From the NCBI RefSeq assembly GCF_017377775.1, contig NZ_JAFVLN010000021.1:62001-126000 (forward strand): DNA of 64,000 bases, given 5' to 3'. The notes below the pieces were generated by a model. The model ran no database searches and was not told where the DNA came from. It worked only from the letters and a program-made list of their open reading frames with translations. Of this stretch, positions 33,376 to 41,627 are shown one piece after another. Position numbers and translations under genes: made by a program. The DNA comes from Streptomyces sp. VRA16 Mangrove soil. Lineage in GTDB: Bacteria > Actinomycetota > Actinomycetes > Streptomycetales > Streptomycetaceae. Every line of letters begins with the position of its first letter. Positions within the stretch are counted from its first letter, which is position 1.

Positions 33376-34686
33376 GTGGGACGGCACAGCCGCCGAGGAC
33401 CGGCAGACAACGGCGACACTGCCGACATAACGTCACCACCCGTGGTGCAGGGCCCGCCGCATCCGGCGCCGGGCACCGGGCGCCGACGCAGGAAACCTGC
33501 ACCGGAGGGCGCCGCGGCCCCGGCCCACACGTCCGCGCGGCCGAGTGAGCCGTACGCCCGCGGCGGCCACCCCGAGCAGCGGGAGCGGGGCGGCGGCTGG
33601 GGCGCGCCCGGCGGTCCCCCGCAGGCGCGGGCGCCGCACACCACACCCCCGGCCGGGACGCCGTCGGTGCCGCACCCGCGCTCACGTGCCCCGCGCCAGG
33701 ACTACGTCGACGCGTTCGACGCCCCCGCGAGCCGTGACCCGTACGACTCCGTCACGCAGTGGGACGCCGAGGCGCCCTCCGTCGGGCGGCAGACGGGTCC
33801 CTCGGGCCCGGGTGCGGGCTCGGGCTCAAACGACGTCCTGCCGGGCGGTGAGCGGGAGAAGCGCGGCAAGGGGCTCACTTTCACCGGGATCGCGGCCGCC
33901 GCGGTGACCACCGTGCTCGCCGTCGTCGTCGCGGGCCAGGTCGCCGACGGGGGCGGCGGCTCGTCCGGTGACGTCACGTCGCGGGCGGTCGGCGGCACCC
34001 GCGCCCAGGACGGCTCGGCCTCGCGCTCGGACGACCGGGCCACGCCCTCGAAGACCGCGCAGGCGGCTCCGGCGACGTACGACCAGAAGATGGCCAAGAA
34101 GTACCCGCTGGCGGCCGATCTGAAGGGGACGGGGAAGTTCGAGGCGGTCGGTGGCTCCGACAAGGCGCCGGGCCGCGGGCAGAAGTTCCGCTACCGCGTC
34201 GACGTCGAGAAGGGTCTCGGGCTCGACGGCGCCCTGTTCGCGCAGGCCGTGCAGAAGACGCTCAACGACAAGCGGAGCTGGGCCCACGGCAACGCCCGCA
34301 CCTTCGAGCGGATCTCCTCCGGCAAGCCGGACTTCGTGATCACGTTGGCCAGTCCTGGCGCCACCGGGTTCTGGTGCGCGAAGTCGGGCCTCGACACGAC
34401 CCAGGACAACGTGTCGTGTGACTCGGCCGCCACCGAGCGCGTGATGATCAACGCCTATCGCTGGGCGCAGGGTTCGAAGACGTACGACGGCGTGCTCCAC
34501 GCCAAGTCGATGCACCCGTACCGCCAGATGCTCATCAATCACGAGGTCGGGCACCGGCTCGGGTACAACCACGTCACTTGCTCGCAGGAGGGCGCGCTCG
34601 CACCCGTGATGCAGCAGCAGACCAAGTTCCTGACCTTCGGCGGGATCACCTGCAAGCCCAACCCCTGGCCGTTCCCCAACGCTTGA
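33376..34686 (+). CDS. DUF3152 membrane-anchored metallopeptidase-like protein
   Basis: A 436-residue protein: about 165 disordered residues inside the cell, one membrane helix (LTFTGIAAAAVTTVLAVVVA, about 172-192), then the external DUF3152 domain. The domain carries HEVGHRLGYNH, a metzincin-like zinc motif HExxHxxGxxH, with paired cysteines (WCAKSG, VSCDS, HVTCSQ, ITCKP) likely forming disulfides. It corresponds to Rv3207c next to moeZ. GTG 33376 is preceded by GAGG. Its proteolytic substrate is unknown. In M. tuberculosis the next gene is moeZ; here the glycan operon intervenes. Confidence 0.88.
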   Translation: MGRHSRRGPADNGDTADITSPPVVQGPPHPAPGTGRRRRKPAPEGAAAPAHTSARPSEPYARGGHPEQRERGGGWGAPGGPPQARAPHTTPPAGTPSVPHPRSRAPRQDYVDAFDAPASRDPYDSVTQWDAEAPSVGRQTGPSGPGAGSGSNDVLPGGEREKRGKGLTFTGIAAAAVTTVLAVVVAGQVADGGGGSSGDVTSRAVGGTRAQDGSASRSDDRATPSKTAQAAPATYDQKMAKKYPLAADLKGTGKFEAVGGSDKAPGRGQKFRYRVDVEKGLGLDGALFAQAVQKTLNDKRSWAHGNARTFERISSGKPDFVITLASPGATGFWCAKSGLDTTQDNVSCDSAATERVMINAYRWAQGSKTYDGVLHAKSMHPYRQMLINHEVGHRLGYNHVTCSQEGALAPVMQQQTKFLTFGGITCKPNPWPFPNA

Positions 34687-34772
34687 CGCTTTGTAGCGGT
34701 GCGTAGCGGGATGATCTCTTAGCGCGACAGAACGTCACGCGCCCGCGAAAGTTACGACCGTTCACCCCTTTT

Positions 34773-34859
34773 GGTGGCGCGATGGACAACCGTCCATCCC
34801 GCCACCGGCATGTCCGCATACGTTCGTCCCGCTGCGAGCCGCCGGACCAACGGCGGCTC
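34773..34859 (+). promoter_or_regulatory. Two-hairpin leader before the PelF-like gene
   Basis: Hairpin 1 (34773-34806): GGTGGC...GCCACC outside, ATGGAC/GTCCAT inside with a small internal loop. Hairpin 2 (34836-34859): perfect 9-bp stem GAGCCGCCG/CGGCGGCTC with loop gaccaa. The Shine-Dalgarno region and GTG follow within 30 bases. It could be a riboswitch-like or attenuating leader; no known riboswitch consensus was recognised. Confidence 0.55.
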
Positions 34860-34886
34860 CCCACAAGGGAGATCGGGGGTGTACTC

Positions 34887-36755
34887 GTGCGTATCGGACT
34901 GCTTACCGAGGGTGGCTATCCGTATGTGAGCGGTGAGGCCAGACTCTGGTGCGACCGGCTCGTGCGCGGGCTCGAGCAGCACGAGTTCGACATCTACGCG
35001 CTCAGCCGCAGCCAGGAGCAGGAGGACGCGGGCTGGCTCGAACTGCCCCCGCAGGTCTGCCTCGTGCGGACCGCGTCGCTCTGGTCGGCGCGGGCGGGGA
35101 GCGGCGAGGACGGGGTGCGCGGCGGGGACCTCGGGCGGCGCGCCCGGCGTCGATTCGCCGCGCTGTACGCGGAACTGGTCGGTTCCGTGGTGTGCGGGGG
35201 CGCGGACGGGGGTGACCTTGGTGCCGGTGCCGGTGCCGGTGCCGCCACCGGCGTCGGCGGCGGTGGCCGCAGTGAGGCGGACCGTTTCGCCAACGCGCTC
35301 TACGGACTGGCCGAACTCGCCAGGGACGAGGGTGGACTGGGGTCCGCGCTGCGCTCCGAGGCCGCCGTGCGGATCCTGGAGCGCGCCTGTCGTGCGCCGG
35401 GCGCCCTGCGGGCCGCCCGAGCCGCCCGGGTGCCCGACCTGCTGGCCTTCGCCGCCGAGGTCGAGTCCACGCTGCGACCGCTCTCCCTCGACTGGTACGA
35501 CGACGCCTCCGGCCCCTCGGGCCTCTCCGGGGGCGGTGGGCTCGGCGCCGTCGACCTCTGCCACGCCACGTCGGGCGGCGCCGCGGCCCTGCCGGGACTC
35601 GTCGCCAAGCGGTTCCACGGGGTCCCGCTGCTGGTCACCGAGTACGGCGTGCAGCTGCGGGCCCGGTACATCGCCGCGGGCGACGCCGAGCTGAGTGCGC
35701 CGGTGCGCGCCCTCCTCGCCGCCTTCCACGGACGGCTCGCCGCCGAGATCTACCGGCAGGCCGCCGTCATCACCCCCGGCAACGCCCACGCCAGGCGCTG
35801 GCAGGAGCGGTGCGGCGCGGACCGCGCCAAACTGCGCACCGTGCACCCCGGCATGGAGGCGTCCCGCTTCGCCGAGGTCGGCGAGCGCGAGGAGCCGGGG
35901 GACCCAGACACGCTCGTCTGGGTCGGGCGGATCGACCCGTCCAAGGACCTCATCTCCCTGCTGCACGCCTTCGCCGAGGTCCGCAAGGGGGAGCCGAAGG
36001 CGCGGCTGCGCATCGTGGGGGCCCTGCCGGCCGGCGCCGAGGGCGACGGCGACCAGGAGGCCGAGGCGTACCTCGGCCACTGCAAGGCGCTGGCCGCGCA
36101 GCTCTTCCCCGACGAGGCCGAGGGGCTCCACGCCGTCGGCGACAACCCCGTCTCCTTCGAGGAGCTCGGTGCCCCCGAGGCGCCCGGCCTCGCCGAGGTC
36201 TACGGCTCCGGCGGTGTCGTCGTTCTCTCCAGCGTCGTCGAAGGTTTCCCGATCAGCCTGGTCGAGGCCATGTTCTGCGGGCGCGCGACCGTGTCCACCG
36301 ATGTGGGCGCCGTCGTCGAGGTGATCGGCGGCACCGGTCTCGTGGTCCCGCCGCGCAACCCGCGGGCGCTCGCCGAGGCGTGCGTCGCGCTGCTGCGCGA
36401 CTCCGAGCGCCGTGAACGGCTGGGGGCGGCCGCCCGTGCGCGGGCCCTCGAACTGTTCACGGTCGAGCAGAACATCGCGGCATTTCACGGCATTTACCTG
36501 GAGATCGTCTCGCACTGCCCGGTGCGCCGCGAGGCCGTGGACGACGCCGGGGAACCTCTGCCGTTCGCCCACCCGCCGGAGGCCCATGTGCCGGGGAGGT
36601 GGACGGCGTCGGCCGCCGGCGGTACCGGCGGGGCGTGGCTCGCGGGCCGCTCCACCGGTACGGGGGCGCCCAGTTGGGCGTCGGGCGCCGAGAGCGGTGG
36701 TGCTCGTGAGGAGTTGGCCGGGGTGACGCGAGGCTGCGGGGAGAGTGACGCATGA
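34887..36755 (+). CDS. PelF-like family 4 glycosyltransferase (DUF3492)
   Basis: A 622-residue cytoplasmic GT-B glycosyltransferase. The N-terminal half is DUF3492: VRIGLLTEGGYPYVSGEARL corresponds to the PelF start. The C-terminal half is GT4: WVGRIDPSKDLISLLHAFAE, VLSSVVEGFPISLVEAMFCG (donor-binding Glu residues) and VVPPRNP. PelF polymerises N-acetylhexosamines for the Pel polysaccharide. A Gly/Ala-rich insert lies near residue 115-130, and the last 60 residues are a disordered tail. GTG 34887 gives the family start. Its stop overlaps the next gene (ATGA). Few other pel genes are present, so the polymer may differ from Pel. Confidence 0.88.
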   Translation: MRIGLLTEGGYPYVSGEARLWCDRLVRGLEQHEFDIYALSRSQEQEDAGWLELPPQVCLVRTASLWSARAGSGEDGVRGGDLGRRARRRFAALYAELVGSVVCGGADGGDLGAGAGAGAATGVGGGGRSEADRFANALYGLAELARDEGGLGSALRSEAAVRILERACRAPGALRAARAARVPDLLAFAAEVESTLRPLSLDWYDDASGPSGLSGGGGLGAVDLCHATSGGAAALPGLVAKRFHGVPLLVTEYGVQLRARYIAAGDAELSAPVRALLAAFHGRLAAEIYRQAAVITPGNAHARRWQERCGADRAKLRTVHPGMEASRFAEVGEREEPGDPDTLVWVGRIDPSKDLISLLHAFAEVRKGEPKARLRIVGALPAGAEGDGDQEAEAYLGHCKALAAQLFPDEAEGLHAVGDNPVSFEELGAPEAPGLAEVYGSGGVVVLSSVVEGFPISLVEAMFCGRATVSTDVGAVVEVIGGTGLVVPPRNPRALAEACVALLRDSERRERLGAAARARALELFTVEQNIAAFHGIYLEIVSHCPVRREAVDDAGEPLPFAHPPEAHVPGRWTASAAGGTGGAWLAGRSTGTGAPSWASGAESGGAREELAGVTRGCGESDA

Positions 36756-38281
36756 GCGGCGACGACAGGTTCGAGGACGGCAGCGGGGTCGGGGCGGACG
36801 TGCCCCGGGTGCCGGTGGGCGCCGGTGCCTGGGGGACCGGTTCGGAGGAGGCGCTCACCCTGACCGTCACCCAGCCGCCCGCCCTGGACGGGGCCGACGG
36901 CCCCGATGCCCGCGACGCCCGTGATGACCTCGACGGCTTCGACGGTCTCGGCAGCCTCGACGACCTGGCCGACCTGGACACGGAGTTGCTGCAGGAGCCC
37001 GGGGCGTGGCGGAGGACGGACGGAGACGACGGAGCGGACGGCGCGGCCGACGCGGGGCGCGTGCCCGGTGCCCGCGCCGACGGCCCGGTCCCGTCCCGCG
37101 AGGACAGGGGAGAGCAGGCGAGCTCCAGGCTCGCGGACCCTCGATCCGGCCGCGCGGATGCGGCCTCCCGCCTCCCCAACCCCCGTACCGCGCAACGCCG
37201 TTCGGGAGTGGACCCCGTCAAGGTCCTGATGCACCGCCACCGCGAACTGTGCGAGCGCGCCGTCGACCCGCTGGAGATCGCCGCGGGCCTGGAGGCGCAC
37301 GGTGTCACCGACCGGACTGCCGCCCGCTACCGGCACAAGGACGTCTTCTCGCTCGCCGAGGAGATGTACGCCCGTATGCCGAGGGACGGCGAACCGGGCG
37401 AACCGCCCGCCGCCATCCCCGCACCGGCCTCCGGCGTACGCGGTGCGTGGGCCGCGCTCGCCCTGCTGCCCGGCGCCGTCTGCGCACTCGTCCTGCTCGC
37501 GCTGGACGCCACCACGCGCACCACGCACCTGGCCGTCGCGGTCGGCGGCGCGCTCGCCGTCGCCGCCGCCCTGCGGACGACCCTGCGGCACGGGCCGCTG
37601 CGCTCCGGCGACGGACCGCCCGCGCCCGCGACCCGGCTGTGGGTCTGGTGGCTGCTCGGCTACGCGGTCTTCGGCGACGGCTTCCTGAACGCCGCGCTCG
37701 CCGGCGGCCCCGACGGGGCATGGCCCCCCGCCACCGCTCCGCTGCTCGCCCTCGCCGTCGCGGTCGCCCCCGCGACCTGGTGCGCCCGGCTCTTCGTCGC
37801 CGGGGCCCGCCGACGCCTCGCCGCCAGCCGGGGGCTCGCCGAATTCACCTCCTCCGTCCGGCCGTTGCTCCTCGGCAGCGTCCTCCTGTTCGCCGCCGTC
37901 CTGGCCGTGCTCCTCGGCGTGGCCGGGGCCGCCCTCGACCGGTCCGCCCAAGGCTCCTTCGTGGGAGCAGGCACCCTGGGCGTCCTGCTGCTGCTCGCCC
38001 GCCTGCTCACCGCGCACGGCCGCACCCACGCGCCCACCGCGGTCCTGGGCGCGGCCGCCTGCGCCGAGGCCCTGGCCGTCGCCACGGTCTTCGCCGCACG
38101 GCTGCCGGGCTGCTCCTTCCTCGGCGCCCCGGTCGAGACCGCGGTCGACGCGGCCGGAGCGGGCGTGGTGCCCGCCACCGCCTGCGCCGTCGCCGCCCTG
38201 GCCCTGCTGATCCACGCCACCAGGACCCTGACCCGGGCCTCCGCCCACGCGCGCACCGACAACGCCGCGAGCGCCCCATGA
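36752..38281 (+). CDS. Eight-TM membrane protein with cytoplasmic helical domain
   Basis: A 509-residue protein translated together with the PelF-like gene (ATGA overlap). Residues 1-145 are acidic and disordered. Residues about 150-210 form a helical, HTH-like segment (VDPVKVLMHRHRELCERAVD, GVTDRTAARYRHKDVFSLAE). About eight membrane helices follow, for example AWAALALLPGAVCALVLLAL and LLLGSVLLFAAVLAVLLGVA. In Pel systems PelF partners PelG, a 12-helix MOP-type membrane protein; this one holds the same genomic place but is shorter, and I cannot show homology. It could be the export or scaffold subunit. Otherwise unassigned. Confidence 0.82.
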   Translation: MSGDDRFEDGSGVGADVPRVPVGAGAWGTGSEEALTLTVTQPPALDGADGPDARDARDDLDGFDGLGSLDDLADLDTELLQEPGAWRRTDGDDGADGAADAGRVPGARADGPVPSREDRGEQASSRLADPRSGRADAASRLPNPRTAQRRSGVDPVKVLMHRHRELCERAVDPLEIAAGLEAHGVTDRTAARYRHKDVFSLAEEMYARMPRDGEPGEPPAAIPAPASGVRGAWAALALLPGAVCALVLLALDATTRTTHLAVAVGGALAVAAALRTTLRHGPLRSGDGPPAPATRLWVWWLLGYAVFGDGFLNAALAGGPDGAWPPATAPLLALAVAVAPATWCARLFVAGARRRLAASRGLAEFTSSVRPLLLGSVLLFAAVLAVLLGVAGAALDRSAQGSFVGAGTLGVLLLLARLLTAHGRTHAPTAVLGAAACAEALAVATVFAARLPGCSFLGAPVETAVDAAGAGVVPATACAVAALALLIHATRTLTRASAHARTDNAASAP

Positions 38282-38427
38282 CCACTCCACGCACCACCTG
38301 TGCCGCAGCAGAGCGCGCCCTGCCCCCGCGCGTACCGCACCCGGCATGAGTTCCTCCCTGCTCCCGCGGGGCCGACACCGCGGGCCCTTCCGTCGACCCT
38401 CAGCAACATCCGTAAGGAGAACGCCAG

Positions 38428-38574
38428 ATGACCACCCCTCCACCCGGAGGCGCCGGATACGCCGGATACTCCGGACCTCATGGGCAGCGCGGAACCCACG
38501 GGCAGCGCGCGACCCGCGACGGGTGTGCCCCGTGCGCGGCGCGTACGGCGCCGAATCCGGGAGGCGTCCGATGA
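38428..38574 (+). CDS. Possible 48-residue peptide, coupled to the epimerase
   Basis: A 48-codon frame starting MTTPPPGGAGYAGYSGPHGQ and ending NPGGVR, with GCAPCAA in the middle. AAGGAG lies nine bases before its ATG, one of the best binding sites of the operon, and its stop overlaps the epimerase start (ATGA). About 14 of 48 codons end in A or T, more than neighbouring genes, so it may be a degenerate or non-bacterially conserved frame whose job is translational coupling. Tyr/Gly/His/Gln-rich composition is peculiar. Confidence 0.45.
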   Translation: MTTPPPGGAGYAGYSGPHGQRGTHGQRATRDGCAPCAARTAPNPGGVR

Positions 38575-39539
38575 GGGTCCTGCTGATCGGAGCCAACGGG
38601 TACATCGGCCGCTTCGTCGCCGACCGGCTGCTGGCCGACCCCGCCGTGCAGCTCACCGCGCTCGGCCGGGGCGACGACGCCGACGTCCGCTTCGACCTCG
38701 CCTCCGGCAGCCCGGGCGCGCTCACCCGCTTCCTGGACGCCGTGCACCCGGGGGTGGTCATCAACTGCGCGGGCGCCACCCGCGGCGGAGCCCGCGAGCT
38801 CACCCGGCACAACACCGTCGCCGTCGCCACCGTCTGCGAGGCCCTGCGGCGCAGCGGCTGCGGCGCCCGGCTGGTGCAGATCGGCTGCGGTGCCGAGTAC
38901 GGGCCCTCGCAGCCCGGCTCGTCCACCGCCGAGGACGCGGTGCCCAGGCCCGGCGGCCCGTACGGCGTCAGCAAGCTCGCCGCCACCGAACTCGTCCTCG
39001 GCTCCGGCCTCGACGCCGTCGTCCTGCGCGTCTTCTCGCCCGCGGGCCCCGGCACCCCCGCCGGATCCCCGCTCGGCCGGCTGGCCGAGGCGATGCGCCG
39101 CGCGATGCAGGCCGGTGACGGCGAACTGAAGCTCGGCGGCCTCGGCGCCCAGCGCGACTTCATCGACGTACGCGATGTGGCCCGCGCCGTGCACGCCGCC
39201 TCGCTCTCCGCCGCGCAGGGCGTCATCAACATCGGCTCGGGCCGCGCCGTGCGGCTGCGCGACGCCGCCGCCGTGCTCGCCCGCGTCGCCGGCTTCGGCG
39301 GCGCCCTCCACGAGCTCGACGCCCCACCGGTCGGGGTCCGCACATCCGTGGGCCACCCGCGCTCCGAATCCGACCACGGGCTGCACAGTCCGCCCGCCGC
39401 GTACCCGTACCCGGACGGTTGCGGCAGCTGGCAGCAGGCCGATGTGCGCACCGCCCGCGACCGCCTCGGCTGGCGCCCCCGCATCAACCTCGAAGAGTCC
39501 CTCGCCGACATCTGGATGGAGGCGGCATGCCGTATCTGA
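38571..39539 (+). CDS. NAD-dependent sugar-nucleotide epimerase/dehydratase (extended SDR)
   Basis: A 322-residue extended short-chain dehydrogenase. MRVLLIGANGYIGRF carries the NAD-binding glycine motif, GCGAEYG the middle Ser/Thr region, and YGVSK the catalytic Tyr and Lys (about residues 136-140). RDFIDVRDVARAV is typical of UDP-sugar epimerases such as GalE. It should prepare an activated sugar (for example UDP-GalNAc from UDP-GlcNAc, as PelX does in Pel systems) for the PelF-like enzyme; the sugar is inferred. ATG 38571 overlaps the small frame before it, and its 3' end overlaps the next start by 13 bp. Confidence 0.88.
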   Translation: MRVLLIGANGYIGRFVADRLLADPAVQLTALGRGDDADVRFDLASGSPGALTRFLDAVHPGVVINCAGATRGGARELTRHNTVAVATVCEALRRSGCGARLVQIGCGAEYGPSQPGSSTAEDAVPRPGGPYGVSKLAATELVLGSGLDAVVLRVFSPAGPGTPAGSPLGRLAEAMRRAMQAGDGELKLGGLGAQRDFIDVRDVARAVHAASLSAAQGVINIGSGRAVRLRDAAAVLARVAGFGGALHELDAPPVGVRTSVGHPRSESDHGLHSPPAAYPYPDGCGSWQQADVRTARDRLGWRPRINLEESLADIWMEAACRI

Positions 39540-40276
39540 CCCCTGCCGCGACCGGCCAGTCGGGCACCGACGTCCGCCTCGGCTTTGGCATCCCGGGCTT
39601 CGCCCACCCCCTCGTCGCCCCCGCCGAGTGGGCCGAACTCGCCCGCCCGGAAACCCCTTTGCACTGGGTCGTCCTGAATGTCGCGAGTGGGCCAGGCAGC
39701 CGTCCCGATCCGCACTGTCTCGAAGCGGCGGGCCGGCTGCGCAACGCGGGCATCCGTGTTCTTGGTCACTTGGACATGACGTACGGGGCGCGCTCCTTCG
39801 GCGAGATCGTCTCCGACGCCCACCGCTTCCTCGACTGGTACCGGGTCGACGGCTTCAGCATCGACCGCTGCCCCACCGAGCGGGCCGCCCTGCCTGAGGT
39901 GCGCCGCACCGTCGCGACGCTGCGCGCCCTCGTCGACGGCGCGTACATCGTGCTCGGGCACGGCACCCACCCGTACCCCGGATACGCCGAATCCGCCGAC
40001 CAGTTGGTGACGTTCTCCGGCCCGTGGAGCGACTACCGCTGGTCGCAGGTCGCGGAGTGGACCGCTGAGTATCCGCCCGAGAAGTTCTGCCACTTCGTCC
40101 ACGGGATGCCGCGCGGTCATCTGGAGGAGGCGCTGCGCATCGCGCGCTGGCAGGGCGCGGGCACCATCTACTTCACCGACCGCACGGACCGCGGGGGCCC
40201 GAGCGACCCCTGGGAGACGATGCCCGGGTACTGGGACGAAATCGTCTCGCGTATCGGACCAGGTGTCTCGGAATGA
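39527..40276 (+). CDS. Spherulin-4/GH114-like glycoside hydrolase-fold protein
   Basis: A 249-residue TIM-barrel-like protein of the spherulation-specific family 4 group. LGFGIPGFAHPLVAPAEWAE, then VVLNVASGPGSRPDP, VLGHLDMTYGARSF, WYRVDGFSIDRCP and FHVHGM-like FCHFVHGMP fit the family. Relatives include endo-alpha-1,4-polygalactosaminidases (GH114) and the hydrolase domain of PelA (GH166). Candidate acids are the Asp residues in DGFSID and HLDMTYG. No signal peptide is seen, unlike PelA, so it may act in the cytoplasm or leave by another route. ATG 39527 follows GGAGG. It completes the four-gene glycan operon. Confidence 0.83.
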   Translation: MPYLTPAATGQSGTDVRLGFGIPGFAHPLVAPAEWAELARPETPLHWVVLNVASGPGSRPDPHCLEAAGRLRNAGIRVLGHLDMTYGARSFGEIVSDAHRFLDWYRVDGFSIDRCPTERAALPEVRRTVATLRALVDGAYIVLGHGTHPYPGYAESADQLVTFSGPWSDYRWSQVAEWTAEYPPEKFCHFVHGMPRGHLEEALRIARWQGAGTIYFTDRTDRGGPSDPWETMPGYWDEIVSRIGPGVSE

Positions 40277-40339
40277 AGGAGGGCGTGGCAGTGTTACAGA
40301 CGGAACAACCGTACGTAGATACCGACCAACGGAGTCCCC

Positions 40340-41518
40340 GTGTCGCTGCCACCCCTGGTCGAGCCAGCTGCTGAGCTCACCGTAGACGAGGTCCGCAGGT
40401 ACTCCCGCCACCTGATCATCCCGGATGTCGGGATGGACGGGCAGAAGCGGCTGAAGAACGCCAAGGTGCTCTGTGTGGGCGCCGGCGGCCTCGGATCGCC
40501 GGCGCTGATGTACCTCGCCGCGGCGGGCGTAGGCACGCTCGGCATCGTGGAGTTCGACGAGGTCGACGAGTCGAACCTGCAGCGCCAGATCATTCACAGC
40601 CAGTCCGACATCGGCCGGTCCAAGGCGGAGTCCGCGAAGGACTCGGTCCTCGGCATCAACCCGTACGTGAACGTGATCCTTCACGAAGAGCGGCTCGAGG
40701 CCGACAACGTGATGGACATCTTCAGCCAGTACGACCTGATCGTCGACGGCACGGACAACTTCGCGACGCGCTACCTCGTCAACGACGCCTGCGTGCTGCT
40801 CAACAAGCCCTACGTGTGGGGTTCCATCTACCGCTTCGACGGCCAGGCCTCGGTCTTCTGGTCCGAGCACGGGCCGTGCTACCGCTGCCTGTACCCGGAG
40901 CCCCCGCCGCCGGGCATGGTCCCCTCCTGCGCCGAGGGCGGCGTCCTGGGCGTGCTGTGCGCGTCCATCGGCTCCATCCAGGTCACCGAGGCGATCAAGG
41001 TCCTGGCCGGTGTCGGCGACCCGCTCGTCGGCCGCCTGATGATCTACGACGCCCTTGAGATGCAGTACCGCCAGGTCAAGGTCCGCAAGGACCCCAACTG
41101 CGCGGTCTGCGGCGAGAACCCGACCGTCACCGAGCTCATCGACTACGAGGCCTTCTGCGGCGTCGTGTCCGAGGAGGCCCAGGAGGCGGCCGCCGGTTCG
41201 ACGATCACTCCCAAGCAGCTCAAGGAGTGGATCGACGACGGCGAGAACATCGAGATCATCGACGTCCGCGAGCCGAACGAGTACGAGATCGTCTCCATCC
41301 CGGGCGCCAAGCTGATCCCGAAGAACGAGTTCCTGATGGGCACGGCCCTGGAGGGACTGCCGCAGGACAAGAAGATCGTCTTGCACTGCAAGACGGGTGT
41401 CCGCAGTGCGGAAGTCCTCGCCGTGCTGAAGTCCGCGGGCTTCTCCGACGCCGTGCACGTCGGCGGCGGCGTCATCGGCTGGGTCAACCAGATCGAGCCG
41501 GACAAGCCGGTCTACTAG
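40340..41518 (+). CDS. moeZ: Adenylyltransferase/sulfurtransferase MoeZ
   Basis: A 392-residue ThiF/MoeB-rhodanese fusion. Residues about 20-270 are the E1-like adenylyltransferase (GAGGLGSPALMYLAAAGVGT for ATP, CRYC-type zinc cysteines in CYRCLYPEPP and CAVCGENP). Residues about 295-390 are rhodanese with active-site LHCKTGVRS. It adenylates and thiolates ubiquitin-like sulfur carriers (MoaD, ThiS, CysO) for molybdopterin, thiamin and cysteine synthesis. GTG 40340 is preceded by CGGAG. It lies 63 bp after the glycan operon, in the place of Rv3206c. Confidence 0.95.
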   Translation: MSLPPLVEPAAELTVDEVRRYSRHLIIPDVGMDGQKRLKNAKVLCVGAGGLGSPALMYLAAAGVGTLGIVEFDEVDESNLQRQIIHSQSDIGRSKAESAKDSVLGINPYVNVILHEERLEADNVMDIFSQYDLIVDGTDNFATRYLVNDACVLLNKPYVWGSIYRFDGQASVFWSEHGPCYRCLYPEPPPPGMVPSCAEGGVLGVLCASIGSIQVTEAIKVLAGVGDPLVGRLMIYDALEMQYRQVKVRKDPNCAVCGENPTVTELIDYEAFCGVVSEEAQEAAAGSTITPKQLKEWIDDGENIEIIDVREPNEYEIVSIPGAKLIPKNEFLMGTALEGLPQDKKIVLHCKTGVRSAEVLAVLKSAGFSDAVHVGGGVIGWVNQIEPDKPVY

Positions 41519-41555
41519 CCGGACCACCGGGCCACGGCCCGGATGCGACTGTCCC

Positions 41556-41590
41556 GGACGGGTCCCGCGCACCACGCGCGGGGCCCGTCC
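41556..41590. terminator. Bidirectional hairpin between moeZ and the lipoprotein peptidase
   Basis: A 15-bp stem (GGACGGGTCCCGCGC / GCGCGGGGCCCGTCC, one T-G pair) with loop accac, in the gap between two convergent genes. Confidence 0.85.
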
Positions 41591-41627
41591 CGCATGTCCG
41601 GGCCGTGCGCGCGCCGCGTCCGTCGCG

